A stretch of 64,000 bases of DNA from Qipengyuania intermedia (lineage in GTDB: Bacteria > Pseudomonadota > Alphaproteobacteria > Sphingomonadales > Sphingomonadaceae): contig NZ_JAIGNS010000001.1 in the NCBI RefSeq assembly GCF_019711615.1, positions 248,001-312,000 of the forward strand. Direction: 5' to 3'. The notes under the pieces were generated by a model, which saw only the letters and a program-made list of their open reading frames with translations, was not told the origin of the DNA and did no database searches. Each line of letters begins with the position of its first letter. The stretch's first letter is position 1. Below, in pieces: positions 25,039-33,781 of the stretch. Made by a program: the position numbers and the translations under genes.

Positions 25039-25088
25039 TGTGTGCTCCCTGTTGCGCGGAGCCTGGCGTCGGTGCCGTGCTTTCGCCG

Positions 25089-25106
25089 CGCCAGCACTGG
25101 CTGGCG
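25089..25106 (-). promoter_or_regulatory. Hairpin in the leader of the 53-residue peptide gene
   Basis: CGCCAG and CTGGCG form perfect 6-bp arms around a 6-base loop, 51-68 bases before the peptide start codon. A possible -10 element (TTTAAT on the minus strand, 25132-25127) lies just upstream, without a good -35. Leader structure or operator; uncertain. Confidence 0.3.
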
Positions 25107-25176
25107 TGTTGCGGCACGCGGATCGAATTAAAAGGCTGTAACTTGCGGGAACCCGGCGCTATCGCCGCCCGCAGCC

Positions 25177-25635
25177 ATGACCGAGACACAGAATTTCGAT
25201 CCCCGCGCGGCCACGCCGTTCCTCACCAGCAGGGGGCATTCCGGCTGGTTGGGCCTGACCTATTCCGACCACGGTGAAGATTGGGTTGAGCTAAACCTCC
25301 CCTGGCGTACTGACCTGCTCGGGGAAGAGGGTCAGCAAGTTCTCGCTTCGGGCCCGATCATGAGCCTCATGGACATGGCGAGCGGACTGGCGATCTGGAA
25401 AACGATGGACCGGTTCGAACCTATCGCAACGCTCGATCTGAGGGTCGATTACGTGCGCCCCGCACGCGAAGGCGCATCGGTATTCGGCCGTTCGCAGTGC
25501 TACCGGCTGACGCGCAGCGCCGCCTTCGTCAGGGGACTCGCCCATGACGGCGACGTCGACGACCCCGTTGCCCACATCCAGGGGGTGTTCATGAAGATCG
25601 GCGGTGCGGACACGCGGGAGGTGCCCGGTGGCTGA
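25177..25635 (+). CDS. Hotdog-fold thioesterase (PaaI-like), first of a pair
   Basis: A 152-residue hotdog protein: after an N-terminal FLTSRGHSGWLGL, the central helix carries SGPIMSLMDMASGLAIW (about 67-83) with the catalytic-type Asp, and LRVDYVRPAREG (87-98) is the conserved beta strand after it. PaaI-type enzymes hydrolyse acyl- or aryl-CoA thioesters in the cytoplasm. It is divergent from the peptide cassette and overlaps a second hotdog gene by 8 bases; the two may form a heteromer. Confidence 0.87.
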   Translation: MTETQNFDPRAATPFLTSRGHSGWLGLTYSDHGEDWVELNLPWRTDLLGEEGQQVLASGPIMSLMDMASGLAIWKTMDRFEPIATLDLRVDYVRPAREGASVFGRSQCYRLTRSAAFVRGLAHDGDVDDPVAHIQGVFMKIGGADTREVPGG

Positions 25636-26044
25636 TCATCCCGATATCGCCGTCCTGACCCCCTACGCCCGTTCGCTCGGCATCAAGCTGGCCGAATGGG
25701 ACGGCGATACGCCGGTCATGCGTGTAGACTTCGTCGAAGCTGTGGAAGGTCGCCCCGAGCATTATCACGGCGGCGCGACGGGCGGTCTGCTGGAGACTGC
25801 AGGCTATGCCGCACTGCGTGCTTTGCTGGCTCAGAAGGATCGCCAGGCCGTTCTCAAGCCCATAAACATTACCGTGCAGTATCTTTCGGCGGGCAAGAGC
25901 CGCGAAAGCTACGCCCGGGGCCGCGTCACCAAGCTCGGCCGTCGCAGCGCGAATATCACCGTCGAGGCATGGCAGGACGACTCCCGTCGCCCGATCGCAA
26001 CGGCGGTCATGAACGTGCTGATGGCAGAGCCCGCGAATAGCTAA
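25628..26044 (+). CDS. Hotdog-fold thioesterase (PaaI-like), second of a pair
   Basis: A 138-residue hotdog protein starting with GTG in the end of the previous gene. HYHGGATGGLLETAGYAAL (about 38-56) is the helix with the 'HGG' motif and a Glu where its neighbour has Asp; ITVQYLSAGKSRESYARGRV follows. It is complementary to the first hotdog protein and probably functions with it on CoA thioesters. The stop overlaps the stop of the convergent penicillin-binding protein gene by four bases. Confidence 0.86.
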   Translation: MADHPDIAVLTPYARSLGIKLAEWDGDTPVMRVDFVEAVEGRPEHYHGGATGGLLETAGYAALRALLAQKDRQAVLKPINITVQYLSAGKSRESYARGRVTKLGRRSANITVEAWQDDSRRPIATAVMNVLMAEPANS

Positions 26045-28227
26045 TTCGGCTCGATCGCGCCGCGCCGTTCCAGTTCTTCGCGTACCGCTTCGTATCGCTG
26101 TTCCTCGGCCCTGCGCCGCGCCTCCTCGATCGCCTCCTCCGAAACCGAGACACCTTCGTCGCCAACCCGGATGTCGACGGGGATGCCGTCGATCTCGGTC
26201 GAAAAGACCGCCTCACCGTCACGGATACGCAGGCGCGAATTGCCGTCGCCCAAGGGGATATCTTCCAGGTCGGGCACATCGAGCGGTTCGACCGGTCCGC
26301 CCGGATCCTCGTTGGAACGTGGTCCGGCACGATCCGGTTCCGCCGTGCCGCCGAGGGCCTGCGTCATGAAATTGCGCCAGATTTGCGCAGGCAGCCCCCC
26401 GCCCGAAATGCCGTCGAGCGGTGAATTGTCGTCGTTCCCGATCCATACGCCGACAACCAGGTCGCCGGCATAACCGACGAACAGGGCATCGCGGTTGTCC
26501 TGGCTCGTGCCGGTCTTGCCGAAGTTCGGTCCCGACAGCATGGCGCGCCGTCCGGTGCCCTGGTTGATGACGGCGCGCAGCATGTCCTCGATCTCGCTAT
26601 GGGTCGAACCGCTCAGGCTGTCGTTGCCATCCCACAAACGCTGGAACCAGCCCCGCTCTTCCTGCGCGAAGGCGTGTGGTTTCACGGGAAAGGAATTTGC
26701 CGCGATCCCGGCATAGGCAGCGGTCAGCTCGAGCAGGGTCATGCTGGTCGACCCGAGCGCCACGCTGGGGTCGCCGGGAACGAATTCGCCGGTGATCCCG
26801 AAATCCCGGACCGTCTCGATCACTTTTTCCGATCCGACTTCATTGAACAGACGCAGCGTGGCCACATTGCTCGACTGGGCCAGCGCATCCCGCAGGGTGA
26901 TCGTAGGCGAGTAACGGCCATTGGCGTTGCGCGGGCGATAGCTGCCCTCGGTGATCTCGGTGTTGTCGATCGTGTCGTCGGGGCTCCATCCATCGCGCAA
27001 AGCGGCAAGGTAGACGAAGGTCTTGATCGTCGATCCCGGCTGCCGCTCGGCCTGCGTGGCACGGTTGAAGGGAGACTTTTCGTAGTCCTTGCCGCCGATC
27101 ATCGCCACGACTTCGCCATTGGTGCGCATTGCGACGAGAGCCACCTGCGCGCCGCCCAAGGGGGCACGGCTCGTCACATTGCGCGCGATATTCTGGAGCC
27201 GGCTGTCCAGCGTGGTAGTGAGCGTCTGGCGCGAATATCCCGTCTCGGTCAGCTCTCGCGCTTCGGGCAAGGCCCAGTCTGCGAAATACGTTCCCGTCGG
27301 AAGATCGCTCTTCATGCGCACGTCGAGCGCCGGGGCGTTCATCGACCGTGCCTGCGCATTGGTGATGTAGCCCGCAGCAACCATCGACTGGATGACCAGC
27401 CGCATGCGCTTTTCCGCGCGGTCGTAATGGCGGGTGGGCGCATAGGCGCTCGGTGCCTGAAGCAGCCCCGCCAGCATAGCCGCCTGGTTGGGACGCAGGT
27501 TTTCCGGTTGGCGATAGAAATAATGCAGGCTCGCTGCGCGCAGTCCGTAGACGTTGTCACCGAAATAGGCGTTGGACAGGTAACGCTCGAGAATTTCATC
27601 CTTGGTCAGCCAAGCCTCCAGCCAAAAGGCGATCATCGCCTCGCGGGCCTTGCGCGTCAGCGTACGCTCGGGCGTCAGGAAGGTGAACTTGGCGAGCTGC
27701 TGGGTGATCGTGCTGCCCCCGCCGGTGCCGGTAACCGCGGCACGCGCGATGCCGCGCGGATCGACGCCCCAATGGCTATAGAACCGGCGGTCCTCGATCG
27801 CGAGGAAGGCCTCAACGACGTGAGGCGGCAGCCGGTCGACGTCGACCGGCTCGTCCGTAATGGCGCCATTGCGCGCAATCGGCGTCCCGTCCGCCGCCAA
27901 CAGGGTGATCTGCGGTGGCGCGATCGGTTCAAGGGACTTGCCCAGCGGCGCGGTTATCGCAAGCCAGCCCACCAGGATGATAAATAGCGCCAGCAGACCG
28001 GCGATCGCCCGGACAAGCCACCAGCGCTTGCGGCGACCGCGCCAGTATTCCCGCTGCCAGGGGCGCAGGCATTTCTTCTCTTCACGGGCGAGCGCATCGT
28101 CGAGATCGTCCCAGCGCGCATCCCAGGCATCGTCATCGAAGCCGTCGTGCAGCGAGTAGAAGCCGCGATGCGAAGACATCGCCGGTTCGCTGCGTCGCTT
28201 GCGAAAGATGGTGTCGAGAACGCCCAT
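26041..28227 (-). CDS. Class A penicillin-binding protein (bifunctional transglycosylase/transpeptidase)
   Basis: A 728-residue PBP1-type enzyme. A cytosolic head of about 70 residues (acidic then Arg-rich) precedes one membrane helix (about 72-92). GT51 motifs: EDRRFYSHWGVDPRG (catalytic Glu about 143) and GGSTITQQLAK. Transpeptidase motifs: QPGSTIKTF (Ser about 398, SxxK), SSN, and KTGTSQDNRD (about 569). It polymerises and crosslinks peptidoglycan in the periplasm. The C-terminal 90 residues are acidic and Glu-rich, ending in a coiled-coil-like EEARRRAEEQ stretch. Confidence 0.95.
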   Translation of the reverse strand: MGVLDTIFRKRRSEPAMSSHRGFYSLHDGFDDDAWDARWDDLDDALAREEKKCLRPWQREYWRGRRKRWWLVRAIAGLLALFIILVGWLAITAPLGKSLEPIAPPQITLLAADGTPIARNGAITDEPVDVDRLPPHVVEAFLAIEDRRFYSHWGVDPRGIARAAVTGTGGGSTITQQLAKFTFLTPERTLTRKAREAMIAFWLEAWLTKDEILERYLSNAYFGDNVYGLRAASLHYFYRQPENLRPNQAAMLAGLLQAPSAYAPTRHYDRAEKRMRLVIQSMVAAGYITNAQARSMNAPALDVRMKSDLPTGTYFADWALPEARELTETGYSRQTLTTTLDSRLQNIARNVTSRAPLGGAQVALVAMRTNGEVVAMIGGKDYEKSPFNRATQAERQPGSTIKTFVYLAALRDGWSPDDTIDNTEITEGSYRPRNANGRYSPTITLRDALAQSSNVATLRLFNEVGSEKVIETVRDFGITGEFVPGDPSVALGSTSMTLLELTAAYAGIAANSFPVKPHAFAQEERGWFQRLWDGNDSLSGSTHSEIEDMLRAVINQGTGRRAMLSGPNFGKTGTSQDNRDALFVGYAGDLVVGVWIGNDDNSPLDGISGGGLPAQIWRNFMTQALGGTAEPDRAGPRSNEDPGGPVEPLDVPDLEDIPLGDGNSRLRIRDGEAVFSTEIDGIPVDIRVGDEGVSVSEEAIEEARRRAEEQRYEAVREELERRGAIEPN

Positions 28228-28242
28228 TGCCTACTGTGTTAA

Positions 28243-28278
28243 CATCTCAATACACTATTGAATAGGTGTTGCGAGATG
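28243..28278. repeat. Imperfect 36-bp dyad upstream of the penicillin-binding protein gene
   Basis: Outer arms CATCTC / GAGATG enclose a central CTATT-G-AATAG palindrome, giving a long imperfect inverted repeat 16 bases before the PBP start codon and 26 bases after the stop of the preceding same-strand gene. The stretch is AT-rich against the local background. It may be an operator or a weak transcript-end hairpin. Confidence 0.35.
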
Positions 28279-28303
28279 AACCTTCAACGACCGCGATGGA
28301 TTT

Positions 28304-29014
28304 TCAAAAGGATTGCACCACCATCCGGTAGAACTCACGCTCTTTGACCATGTCGAGCATCAGGGCATCCGGGCGCTTCCCGCAGGCGCGCAGCAGATTT
28401 TTCCATTCCTTGCCACGCATTTTCTTGCTCGCTTCCCGCTCTGCGCGACTCCAGATCGTGCCTTGCTCCATCGCCGCCAGGCTGGGCAGCGACACGAAGA
28501 AGTTCTCCAGCGCGAAAATTTTCGTGGTGCCCGCGTTGGCCGTGGCAAACCAGCCGGCTTCGCGGTTCAGGTCACTGCACAGATAGGTGTCGATACCGCC
28601 ACCCGGGCTGTCCTTGTCCCACCGCGCGTATTCCAGCCGGACATCCACTGTCCCGGAAACCTTGCTTCCATCGCGATCCGTTGCGGGGAAGTAGGAGGCG
28701 CCAGCGGCTCTCTGCCGCCCCGCTTCATCGATTGCGGCGGAATTGCTGCTTCGCTTCAGAACGAGGTCGACGAGCTTTCCGTCGGCGCCAATTTCCGCCG
28801 TCCAGGTGACAGAACCGTTATGACCTTCGTCCTTCGCGTCTTGGGGAATATCGAAGTCCGAAATGCGGGCGAAGCGTGCGGCAGAGGGGTGCGAGCGTTG
28901 GAGGGCAGGAACGACGAGTTCCGTTCGCTCAGCCGCTGCGTCCTGCGCAACAGCCGGCATTGGCGAAATCAGGCCGAGGAGCGGGAATAGCAAAGCCCCC
29001 CGCTTTGGCGTCAT
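28304..29014 (-). CDS. Exported protein with a TonB C-terminal-like domain
   Basis: A 236-residue protein with a signal peptide ending AVAQ (about 24). Residues about 65-135 resemble the TonB/TolA C-terminal fold: [33 protein letters not shown], then [22 protein letters not shown]. It lacks the membrane anchor and Pro-rich spacer of true TonB. The last 100 residues have a Cys pair and are otherwise unknown. The start overlaps the cobS stop (ATGA), so it is translated from the same transcript. Confidence 0.75.
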   Translation of the reverse strand: MTPKRGALLFPLLGLISPMPAVAQDAAAERTELVVPALQRSHPSAARFARISDFDIPQDAKDEGHNGSVTWTAEIGADGKLVDLVLKRSSNSAAIDEAGRQRAAGASYFPATDRDGSKVSGTVDVRLEYARWDKDSPGGGIDTYLCSDLNREAGWFATANAGTTKIFALENFFVSLPSLAAMEQGTIWSRAEREASKKMRGKEWKNLLRACGKRPDALMLDMVKEREFYRMVVQSF

Positions 29015-30003
29015 GCCTTGGCGACCACGCTTTCGGGCAGGTCTTCGCCGAACACGCGCTGGTAGTATTCGGCCACCAGCATGCGTTCTTCCTCGTCGCA
29101 CTTGTTGAGGAAGGAAAGGCGGAAGGCAAAACCCACATCCTTGAAGATGGCGTAGTTCTGCGCCCAGGTGATCACCGTGCGCGGGCTCATCACGGTCGAG
29201 ATATCGCCGTTGATGAAGCCCTGCCGCGACAGGTCGGCGACCTTGATCATGTCGGCGAGGATCTTGGGATCGATGTCGGGGTTCTTCGCCTCGACGATCT
29301 TCTGTTCCGTCTCGGCGGGCAGGTAGTTGAGGCCGACCACGATGTTCCAGCGGTCCATCTGTCCCTGGTTGATCGCCTGCGTGCCGTGATAAAGCCCACT
29401 GGTATCGCCTAGGCCGACGGTGTTGGCGGTCGCGAAAAGGCGGAAGTGCTTGTCGGGGCGGATCACGCGGTTCTGGTCGAGCAGGGTCAGCTTGCCCTGC
29501 TGTTCGAGCACGCGCTGGATCACGAACATCACGTCCGGACGGCCTGCGTCATATTCGTCGAACACCAGCGCAACCGGGTGCTGCAGCGCCCACGGCAGCA
29601 GGCCTTCGCGGAATTCGGTCACCTGCAAGCCGTCGCGCAGCACGATGGCATCGCGGCCGACGAGGTCGATACGGCTGATATGCGCATCGAGGTTGATGCG
29701 GATGCACGGCCAGTTGAGACGCGCGGCGACCTGTTCGATGTGGGTCGACTTGCCGGTGCCGTGATAGCCCTGGACCATCACGCGGCGGTCGTGCGCGAAG
29801 CCGGCCAGGATCGCGAGCGTTGTGTCCGGATCGAACACATAGTTTTCGTCGAGATCGGGCGTACGCTCGTCGGGCTTGGAAAAGGCCGGGACTTTCCAGT
29901 CGATATCGATGCCGAATGTCTCGCGGACATCCACCTCGGTATCGGGAGCGGAAAGGACGGTTTTGGCAGCCGCGTCGAAGGTCTTGTCGGTCATCTCGTT
30001 CAT
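29011..30003 (-). CDS. cobS: CobS-like AAA+ ATPase (cobaltochelatase small subunit family)
   Basis: A 330-residue AAA+ protein: N-terminal [21 protein letters not shown] and [10 protein letters not shown] are CobS signatures, P-loop GYHGTGKST (about 79-87), Walker [17 protein letters not shown], and sensor region [12 protein letters not shown]. CobS with CobT drives cobalt insertion by CobN in the aerobic B12 pathway, but CobS-like proteins are also kept by genomes lacking that pathway. No cobT follows here; a TonB-C-like gene does. Starts at 30003 or 29994 are both possible. Confidence 0.9.
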   Translation of the reverse strand: MNEMTDKTFDAAAKTVLSAPDTEVDVRETFGIDIDWKVPAFSKPDERTPDLDENYVFDPDTTLAILAGFAHDRRVMVQGYHGTGKSTHIEQVAARLNWPCIRINLDAHISRIDLVGRDAIVLRDGLQVTEFREGLLPWALQHPVALVFDEYDAGRPDVMFVIQRVLEQQGKLTLLDQNRVIRPDKHFRLFATANTVGLGDTSGLYHGTQAINQGQMDRWNIVVGLNYLPAETEQKIVEAKNPDIDPKILADMIKVADLSRQGFINGDISTVMSPRTVITWAQNYAIFKDVGFAFRLSFLNKCDEEERMLVAEYYQRVFGEDLPESVVAKA

Positions 30004-30058
30004 CGCTTGGGCGACGTAGGCATTTATCTCCGCTGCGCCAAGCCTATATTGGCCAGCA

Positions 30059-30904
30059 ATGCCCCAAGACCCGCTTTCAGAACGCATCCGCATGAAGCTC
30101 GTCGAGCGGGTGCGCGGCGTGTTCAACGATGTCGAAGGCGGGGAACAGCCGGTCCCCGTTTCGGACGATGCTCTTTTCGCCAAGAACACACCGATACGGA
30201 TGGTCCACGCCGATATCGTCGGCATGATGGTCGGCGGCATTCGGGGCTTGCTCTTGCAGATGCTCCACCCGCACGCGCTTCAGGGCGTGCTCGACCATTC
30301 CAACTTCCGCTCCGACATGCATGGCCGGCTGCGGCGCACCGCGCGATTTATTGCAGTTACGACCTTCGGCCATCGCGACGACGCACAAACGGCGATCGAG
30401 CGGGTCAATCGTATCCATGCAGCGGTTGGCGGCACCCTTCCCGACGGTTCGCCCTATTCCGCCAGCGATCCGCGAACCCTCGCCTGGGTGCACGTCGCCG
30501 AGGCAACGAGTTTCCTGGCAGCATACCTTCGCCACGTGAGGCCGGATATGCCGGGCAGCGAGCAGGACGAGTATTATCGTCAGTTCGCGGTCATCGCTCG
30601 TGCGCTCGGTGCCGATCCGGTCCCGCTCGACAGGCGCGAAGCGGAACAGATATTCCGCGAGCTGCGCAGTGATCTCGCAACATCGCCCAAGGCGCGCGAG
30701 ATTGCCGACCTGGTCCTGACCCAGCGTCCGGAAGGAGCACCACCGGCAGTCCAGTCGTTGCTTGGTGCGGAGGCAGTGGCGCTCCTGCCGCCCTTCGCAC
30801 GCTCCATGCTCGGGCTTGAGCGGCCCGGTTTAGGCGCATTTCCGGCTAGAGCGGCGACCTGGGGCGTAGGCAAGACGCTGCGTTGGGCCTTCCGCCAGAA
30901 TTGA
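30059..30904 (+). CDS. Oxygenase MpaB family protein (DUF2236)
   Basis: A 281-residue protein with the DUF2236/MpaB pattern: [30 protein letters not shown] (about 68-97) and [17 protein letters not shown] (about 141-157), where Arg and two His bind haem b in characterised relatives such as latex-clearing protein and MpaB'. Members are oxidoreductases that cleave prenyl chains. The substrate here is unknown. It is divergent from cobS with about 55 bases between starts. Confidence 0.85.
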   Translation: MPQDPLSERIRMKLVERVRGVFNDVEGGEQPVPVSDDALFAKNTPIRMVHADIVGMMVGGIRGLLLQMLHPHALQGVLDHSNFRSDMHGRLRRTARFIAVTTFGHRDDAQTAIERVNRIHAAVGGTLPDGSPYSASDPRTLAWVHVAEATSFLAAYLRHVRPDMPGSEQDEYYRQFAVIARALGADPVPLDRREAEQIFRELRSDLATSPKAREIADLVLTQRPEGAPPAVQSLLGAEAVALLPPFARSMLGLERPGLGAFPARAATWGVGKTLRWAFRQN

Positions 30905-30956
30905 CACGCAATTACGAGGTCGCGGTGCTACTCTCGATCCTGAGAGGAGAGCCGCA

Positions 30957-31316
30957 ATGTATATCCAGGGATTCCTGATTGCCGTGCCCGAAGGCAATAA
31001 GAGCGCCTATCGCGAACAAGCCGAAAAGGCCGCTGCGAAATTCCGCGAATACGGTGTCACCGAAATAGTAGAAGCTTGGGAAGAAAATATCAGCGACGGC
31101 AAGGTGAGCGATTTTCGCAAGGCGACGAAGGCCGAAAAGGGCGAGAAAATCGTCTTCAGCTGGATGATCTGGCCCGACAAGGTCACCGCCGATGCCGCGC
31201 ACGCAAAAATGGAGAACGACTCCTTCTGGGAGGAGGAAATGGGTGAAATGGCCTTCGATGGCATGCGTATGATGTGGGGCGGCTTCACACCCATCTTCAC
31301 GAGCGGGAGGGATTGA
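30957..31316 (+). CDS. DUF1428 family protein
   Basis: A 119-residue protein starting MYIQGFLIAVPEGNKSAYRE, with EAWEENISDGKVSDFRKA and FSWMIWPDK, the full DUF1428 pattern (dimeric alpha/beta-barrel fold, related to YciI/EthD-type proteins). Its biochemical role is unknown. GAGGAGAG precedes the ATG. It overlaps the GST gene by one base (TGATG), suggesting a shared function in small-molecule handling. Confidence 0.9.
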   Translation: MYIQGFLIAVPEGNKSAYREQAEKAAAKFREYGVTEIVEAWEENISDGKVSDFRKATKAEKGEKIVFSWMIWPDKVTADAAHAKMENDSFWEEEMGEMAFDGMRMMWGGFTPIFTSGRD

Positions 31317-31945
31317 TGGCCGAGTATACCTTCTTCACCAATCCGATGAGCAGGGGCCAGATCGCGCGCTGGGCGCTGCACGAGGTTGGCGCGGATTACG
31401 AAACTGAACTGGTCGAATGGGCTGCCAAATCCGAGGCCTTCCTGGCCGCCAACCCGCTCGGCAAGGTGCCGACGCTCGTCCATCATCATGGCGACTACAT
31501 CCACACGGTCACCGAAGCGGCAGCGATCTGTCATTACCTCGCCGAAATGCACCCCGATGCGGGCCTTTTGCCCGAAGCGCATGAGAAAGCCGCCTATTTC
31601 CGCCGCTTGTTCTTTGCTTCCGGGCCGGTCGAACAGGCGGTGATGGCCCGCACAATGGGGTGGGAGGTCGATGACCCCCAGAAACAGATGATGACCGGTT
31701 TCGGCAGCTACGAGCGGGCTGTCGATACTTTGGAAACGCTGCTGGCCGATCGCGAGTTCGTATGCGGCAATCGCTTCACGATGGCCGATGTCTATGTTGG
31801 CAGCCAGGTGGACTGGGGCATCCAGTTCGGCACCTTGCCAAAACGCAGGGTCTTCGAGGACTATGCCAATCGCCTCCGCCAACGACCAGCCTATGAGGAA
31901 GCCAAGGCGATCGACATGGACTTGGCCTCGAAACAGCAGGCCTAG
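31316..31945 (+). CDS. Glutathione S-transferase family protein
   Basis: A 209-residue GST: thioredoxin-like half with FFTNPMSRGQIARWALHEVG (Ser/Arg in the usual catalytic region) and NPLGKVPTLV carrying the cis-Pro, followed by TEAAAICHYLAE; a helical C-terminal half with FVCGNRFTMADVYVGS. It probably conjugates or reduces with glutathione; substrate unknown. The start overlaps the DUF1428 stop, and the stop overlaps that of the convergent J-domain gene within CTAG. Confidence 0.9.
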   Translation: MAEYTFFTNPMSRGQIARWALHEVGADYETELVEWAAKSEAFLAANPLGKVPTLVHHHGDYIHTVTEAAAICHYLAEMHPDAGLLPEAHEKAAYFRRLFFASGPVEQAVMARTMGWEVDDPQKQMMTGFGSYERAVDTLETLLADREFVCGNRFTMADVYVGSQVDWGIQFGTLPKRRVFEDYANRLRQRPAYEEAKAIDMDLASKQQA

Positions 31946-32535
31946 GCGATCGCCCTGCTCTTGCGCAGTGTCTGATAGGCTTCGACGACCTTGTTGAGCC
32001 TCGCTTCATAGCCCCGGTCACCGCCGTTGCGGTCGGGGTGGTAGCGCCGGACGAGCTCCGAATAACGGCGCCGCAGGACCTTGCGGTCGACATCGAGGCC
32101 AAGTCCCATGGTGTCGAGCGCTTCGGCTTCTTCGCGGCTGAAGCGGCCGTCCATCGCCATTTCCGCCTGGCGCCGTGCCTTGCTCTTGATCCCATTCGCC
32201 CGAGCCGAGATCGCTTCGAGCGGATCGTCGTAGTCCGCCCAGCGCGGCATGCCGTCCACGCCCGCAGTCGGCCTGAAGCTGGGACTTTCCGTGCGCCAAC
32301 CACTGGCCGGACCCTGCGCGTCGAGGATCTCCTCGGCCGTCATGCCTTCGAACCAGTCATAGCCGGAATTGAATTCGCGCACGTGTTCCAGGCACATCCA
32401 GCGCCACCTTCCCGGCCCGTCGAAACCGTGCCCTGCCCCACCCGGCGCGCGGAATTCGCCGGCCTCGGTGCAGGCGGGATGTTCGCACACCCTTCCGGTG
32501 TCTTCGTATCTTCCGTGAAACTTTGTCTGGCGCAT
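31942..32535 (-). CDS. J-domain protein with N-terminal Cys/His cluster
   Basis: A 197-residue protein. The C-terminal J domain includes the HPD triad in LVRRYHPDRNGG (about 161-172) and stimulates a DnaK ATPase. The N-terminus has VCEHPAC (Cys 17, Cys 22) and MCLEH (Cys 48, His 51), which could bind zinc. The gene is divergent from bolA; a J-domain/BolA/CobS group is common in alphaproteobacteria. The start MRQTKFHGRY is supported by the conserved entry. Confidence 0.88.
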   Translation of the reverse strand: MRQTKFHGRYEDTGRVCEHPACTEAGEFRAPGGAGHGFDGPGRWRWMCLEHVREFNSGYDWFEGMTAEEILDAQGPASGWRTESPSFRPTAGVDGMPRWADYDDPLEAISARANGIKSKARRQAEMAMDGRFSREEAEALDTMGLGLDVDRKVLRRRYSELVRRYHPDRNGGDRGYEARLNKVVEAYQTLRKSRAIA

Positions 32536-32595
32536 TCGTTCTAGGATGGGGAGCGAATCCCTGTATGGAAAGAGGCGAATAGGAGAAACGATCGC

Positions 32596-32868
32596 ATGGC
32601 AGGCCCGGTTCAACAGGAGATGGAACGGCTTTTGACCGAGGCTTTCGCTCCGACACGCCTCGAGGTGATCAACGACAGCGCCAAGCACCACGGCCACGCA
32701 GGCGACGACGGTAGCGGCGAATCCCACTTCACCGTTGTAATCGAATCGCCCGCCTTTTCCGACAAGAGCCGCGTCGAACGCCAGCGCATGGTGAACAAGG
32801 CGCTGGGCGACATTCCGGGCGAGCGGGTCCACGCCCTATCCATCCAGGCATCTGCACCAACCAGTTAA
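32596..32868 (+). CDS. BolA family protein
   Basis: A 90-residue BolA: GPVQQEMERLLTEAFAPTRLEVINDSAKHHGHAG (His-rich loop), SHFTVVIES, RVERQRMVNKALGDI and the conserved C-terminal IHALS-type strand (VHALSIQA). BolA proteins pair with monothiol glutaredoxins in Fe-S trafficking or bind DNA. It is divergent from the J-domain gene and 10 bases ahead of the pirin gene. Confidence 0.93.
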   Translation: MAGPVQQEMERLLTEAFAPTRLEVINDSAKHHGHAGDDGSGESHFTVVIESPAFSDKSRVERQRMVNKALGDIPGERVHALSIQASAPTS

Positions 32869-32878
32869 GGGAGCCGAA

Positions 32879-33769
32879 ATGAGCCACATCGACCTTACGC
32901 TTCAGCCGACGACCCACGATCTCGGCCAGTTCGAGGTCCGACGGGTTCTCCCCGCCAAGAAACGCTCCATGGTCGGCCCGTTCATATTCGTCGACCAGTT
33001 CGGACCTGCGCAGCTCGACCTCGGCAGCGGCATGGACGTGCGCCCTCATCCGCACATCAACCTCGCTACGGTCACGTGGCTGTTCGAAGGCGCGATCGAT
33101 CATCGCGACAGCCTTGGTAGCTTTTCGACCATCCGGCCAGGGCAGGTGAACCTGATGACCGCCGGCAGGGGCATCGTCCACTCCGAACGCTCTCCGGAAG
33201 AAGAGCGCAAGGCGGGACCCAAGCTCTACGGAATGCAGACCTGGCTTGCGCTGCCCGATGGCCGCGAGGAGATCGATCCTGCATTCGAAGAGCGCAAGGA
33301 TTTACCGATCGTCGAAGACGGCCGCGCCAAGGCAATCGTCATCATGGGCGAATTGTGGGGCGAGCGCGCACCGACGACGACCTATGCAGAGACGATCTAT
33401 GCCGAGATCATGCTCGAAGCCGGCGGTGCGATACCGATCGAAGAAGATGCCGACGAACGGGCCCTCATGCTGGTCGGGGGCGAGGCGAGCGTGGATGGAC
33501 ACCCGCTGGAAAAATATACGCTCAACGTCCTCCAGCCGGGGCGCGACATGACGCTTGAAAGCAGATCCGGTGCGCGCGTGATGCTGATGGGCGGCGAAGC
33601 CTTCAGCAGCAATCGCCATGCCTGGTGGAACTTCGTCAGCTCCAGCCGCGAGAGGATCCAGCAGGCCAGGCAAGACTGGCGCGAAGGCCGTTTCCCGGTC
33701 GTGCCGGGGGACAGCGAAGAACGGATCGAATTGCCCGACGGTGCACCCAAGACCGTCACTTATCCTTGA
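32879..33769 (+). CDS. Pirin family protein
   Basis: A 296-residue bicupin: RRVLPAKKRSMVGPFIFVDQFGP, the metal motif DVRPHPHINLATVTW (His about 57 and 59) and GIVHSERSPEE (His and Glu about 101 and 103) are pirin hallmarks, with a C-terminal second cupin. Pirins are Fe-binding proteins, some with quercetin-dioxygenase activity. AGGGAG precedes the ATG. It lies 12 bases before the SDR gene and may share its transcript. Confidence 0.94.
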   Translation: MSHIDLTLQPTTHDLGQFEVRRVLPAKKRSMVGPFIFVDQFGPAQLDLGSGMDVRPHPHINLATVTWLFEGAIDHRDSLGSFSTIRPGQVNLMTAGRGIVHSERSPEEERKAGPKLYGMQTWLALPDGREEIDPAFEERKDLPIVEDGRAKAIVIMGELWGERAPTTTYAETIYAEIMLEAGGAIPIEEDADERALMLVGGEASVDGHPLEKYTLNVLQPGRDMTLESRSGARVMLMGGEAFSSNRHAWWNFVSSSRERIQQARQDWREGRFPVVPGDSEERIELPDGAPKTVTYP

Positions 33770-33781
33770 GGAGGGAGATAC

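Noticed and set aside
30901-30929. TTGACA at the end of the MpaB-type gene as a promoter for DUF1428
   Set aside because: No acceptable -10 lies 16-18 bases downstream; the hexamer coincides with the stop codon region.
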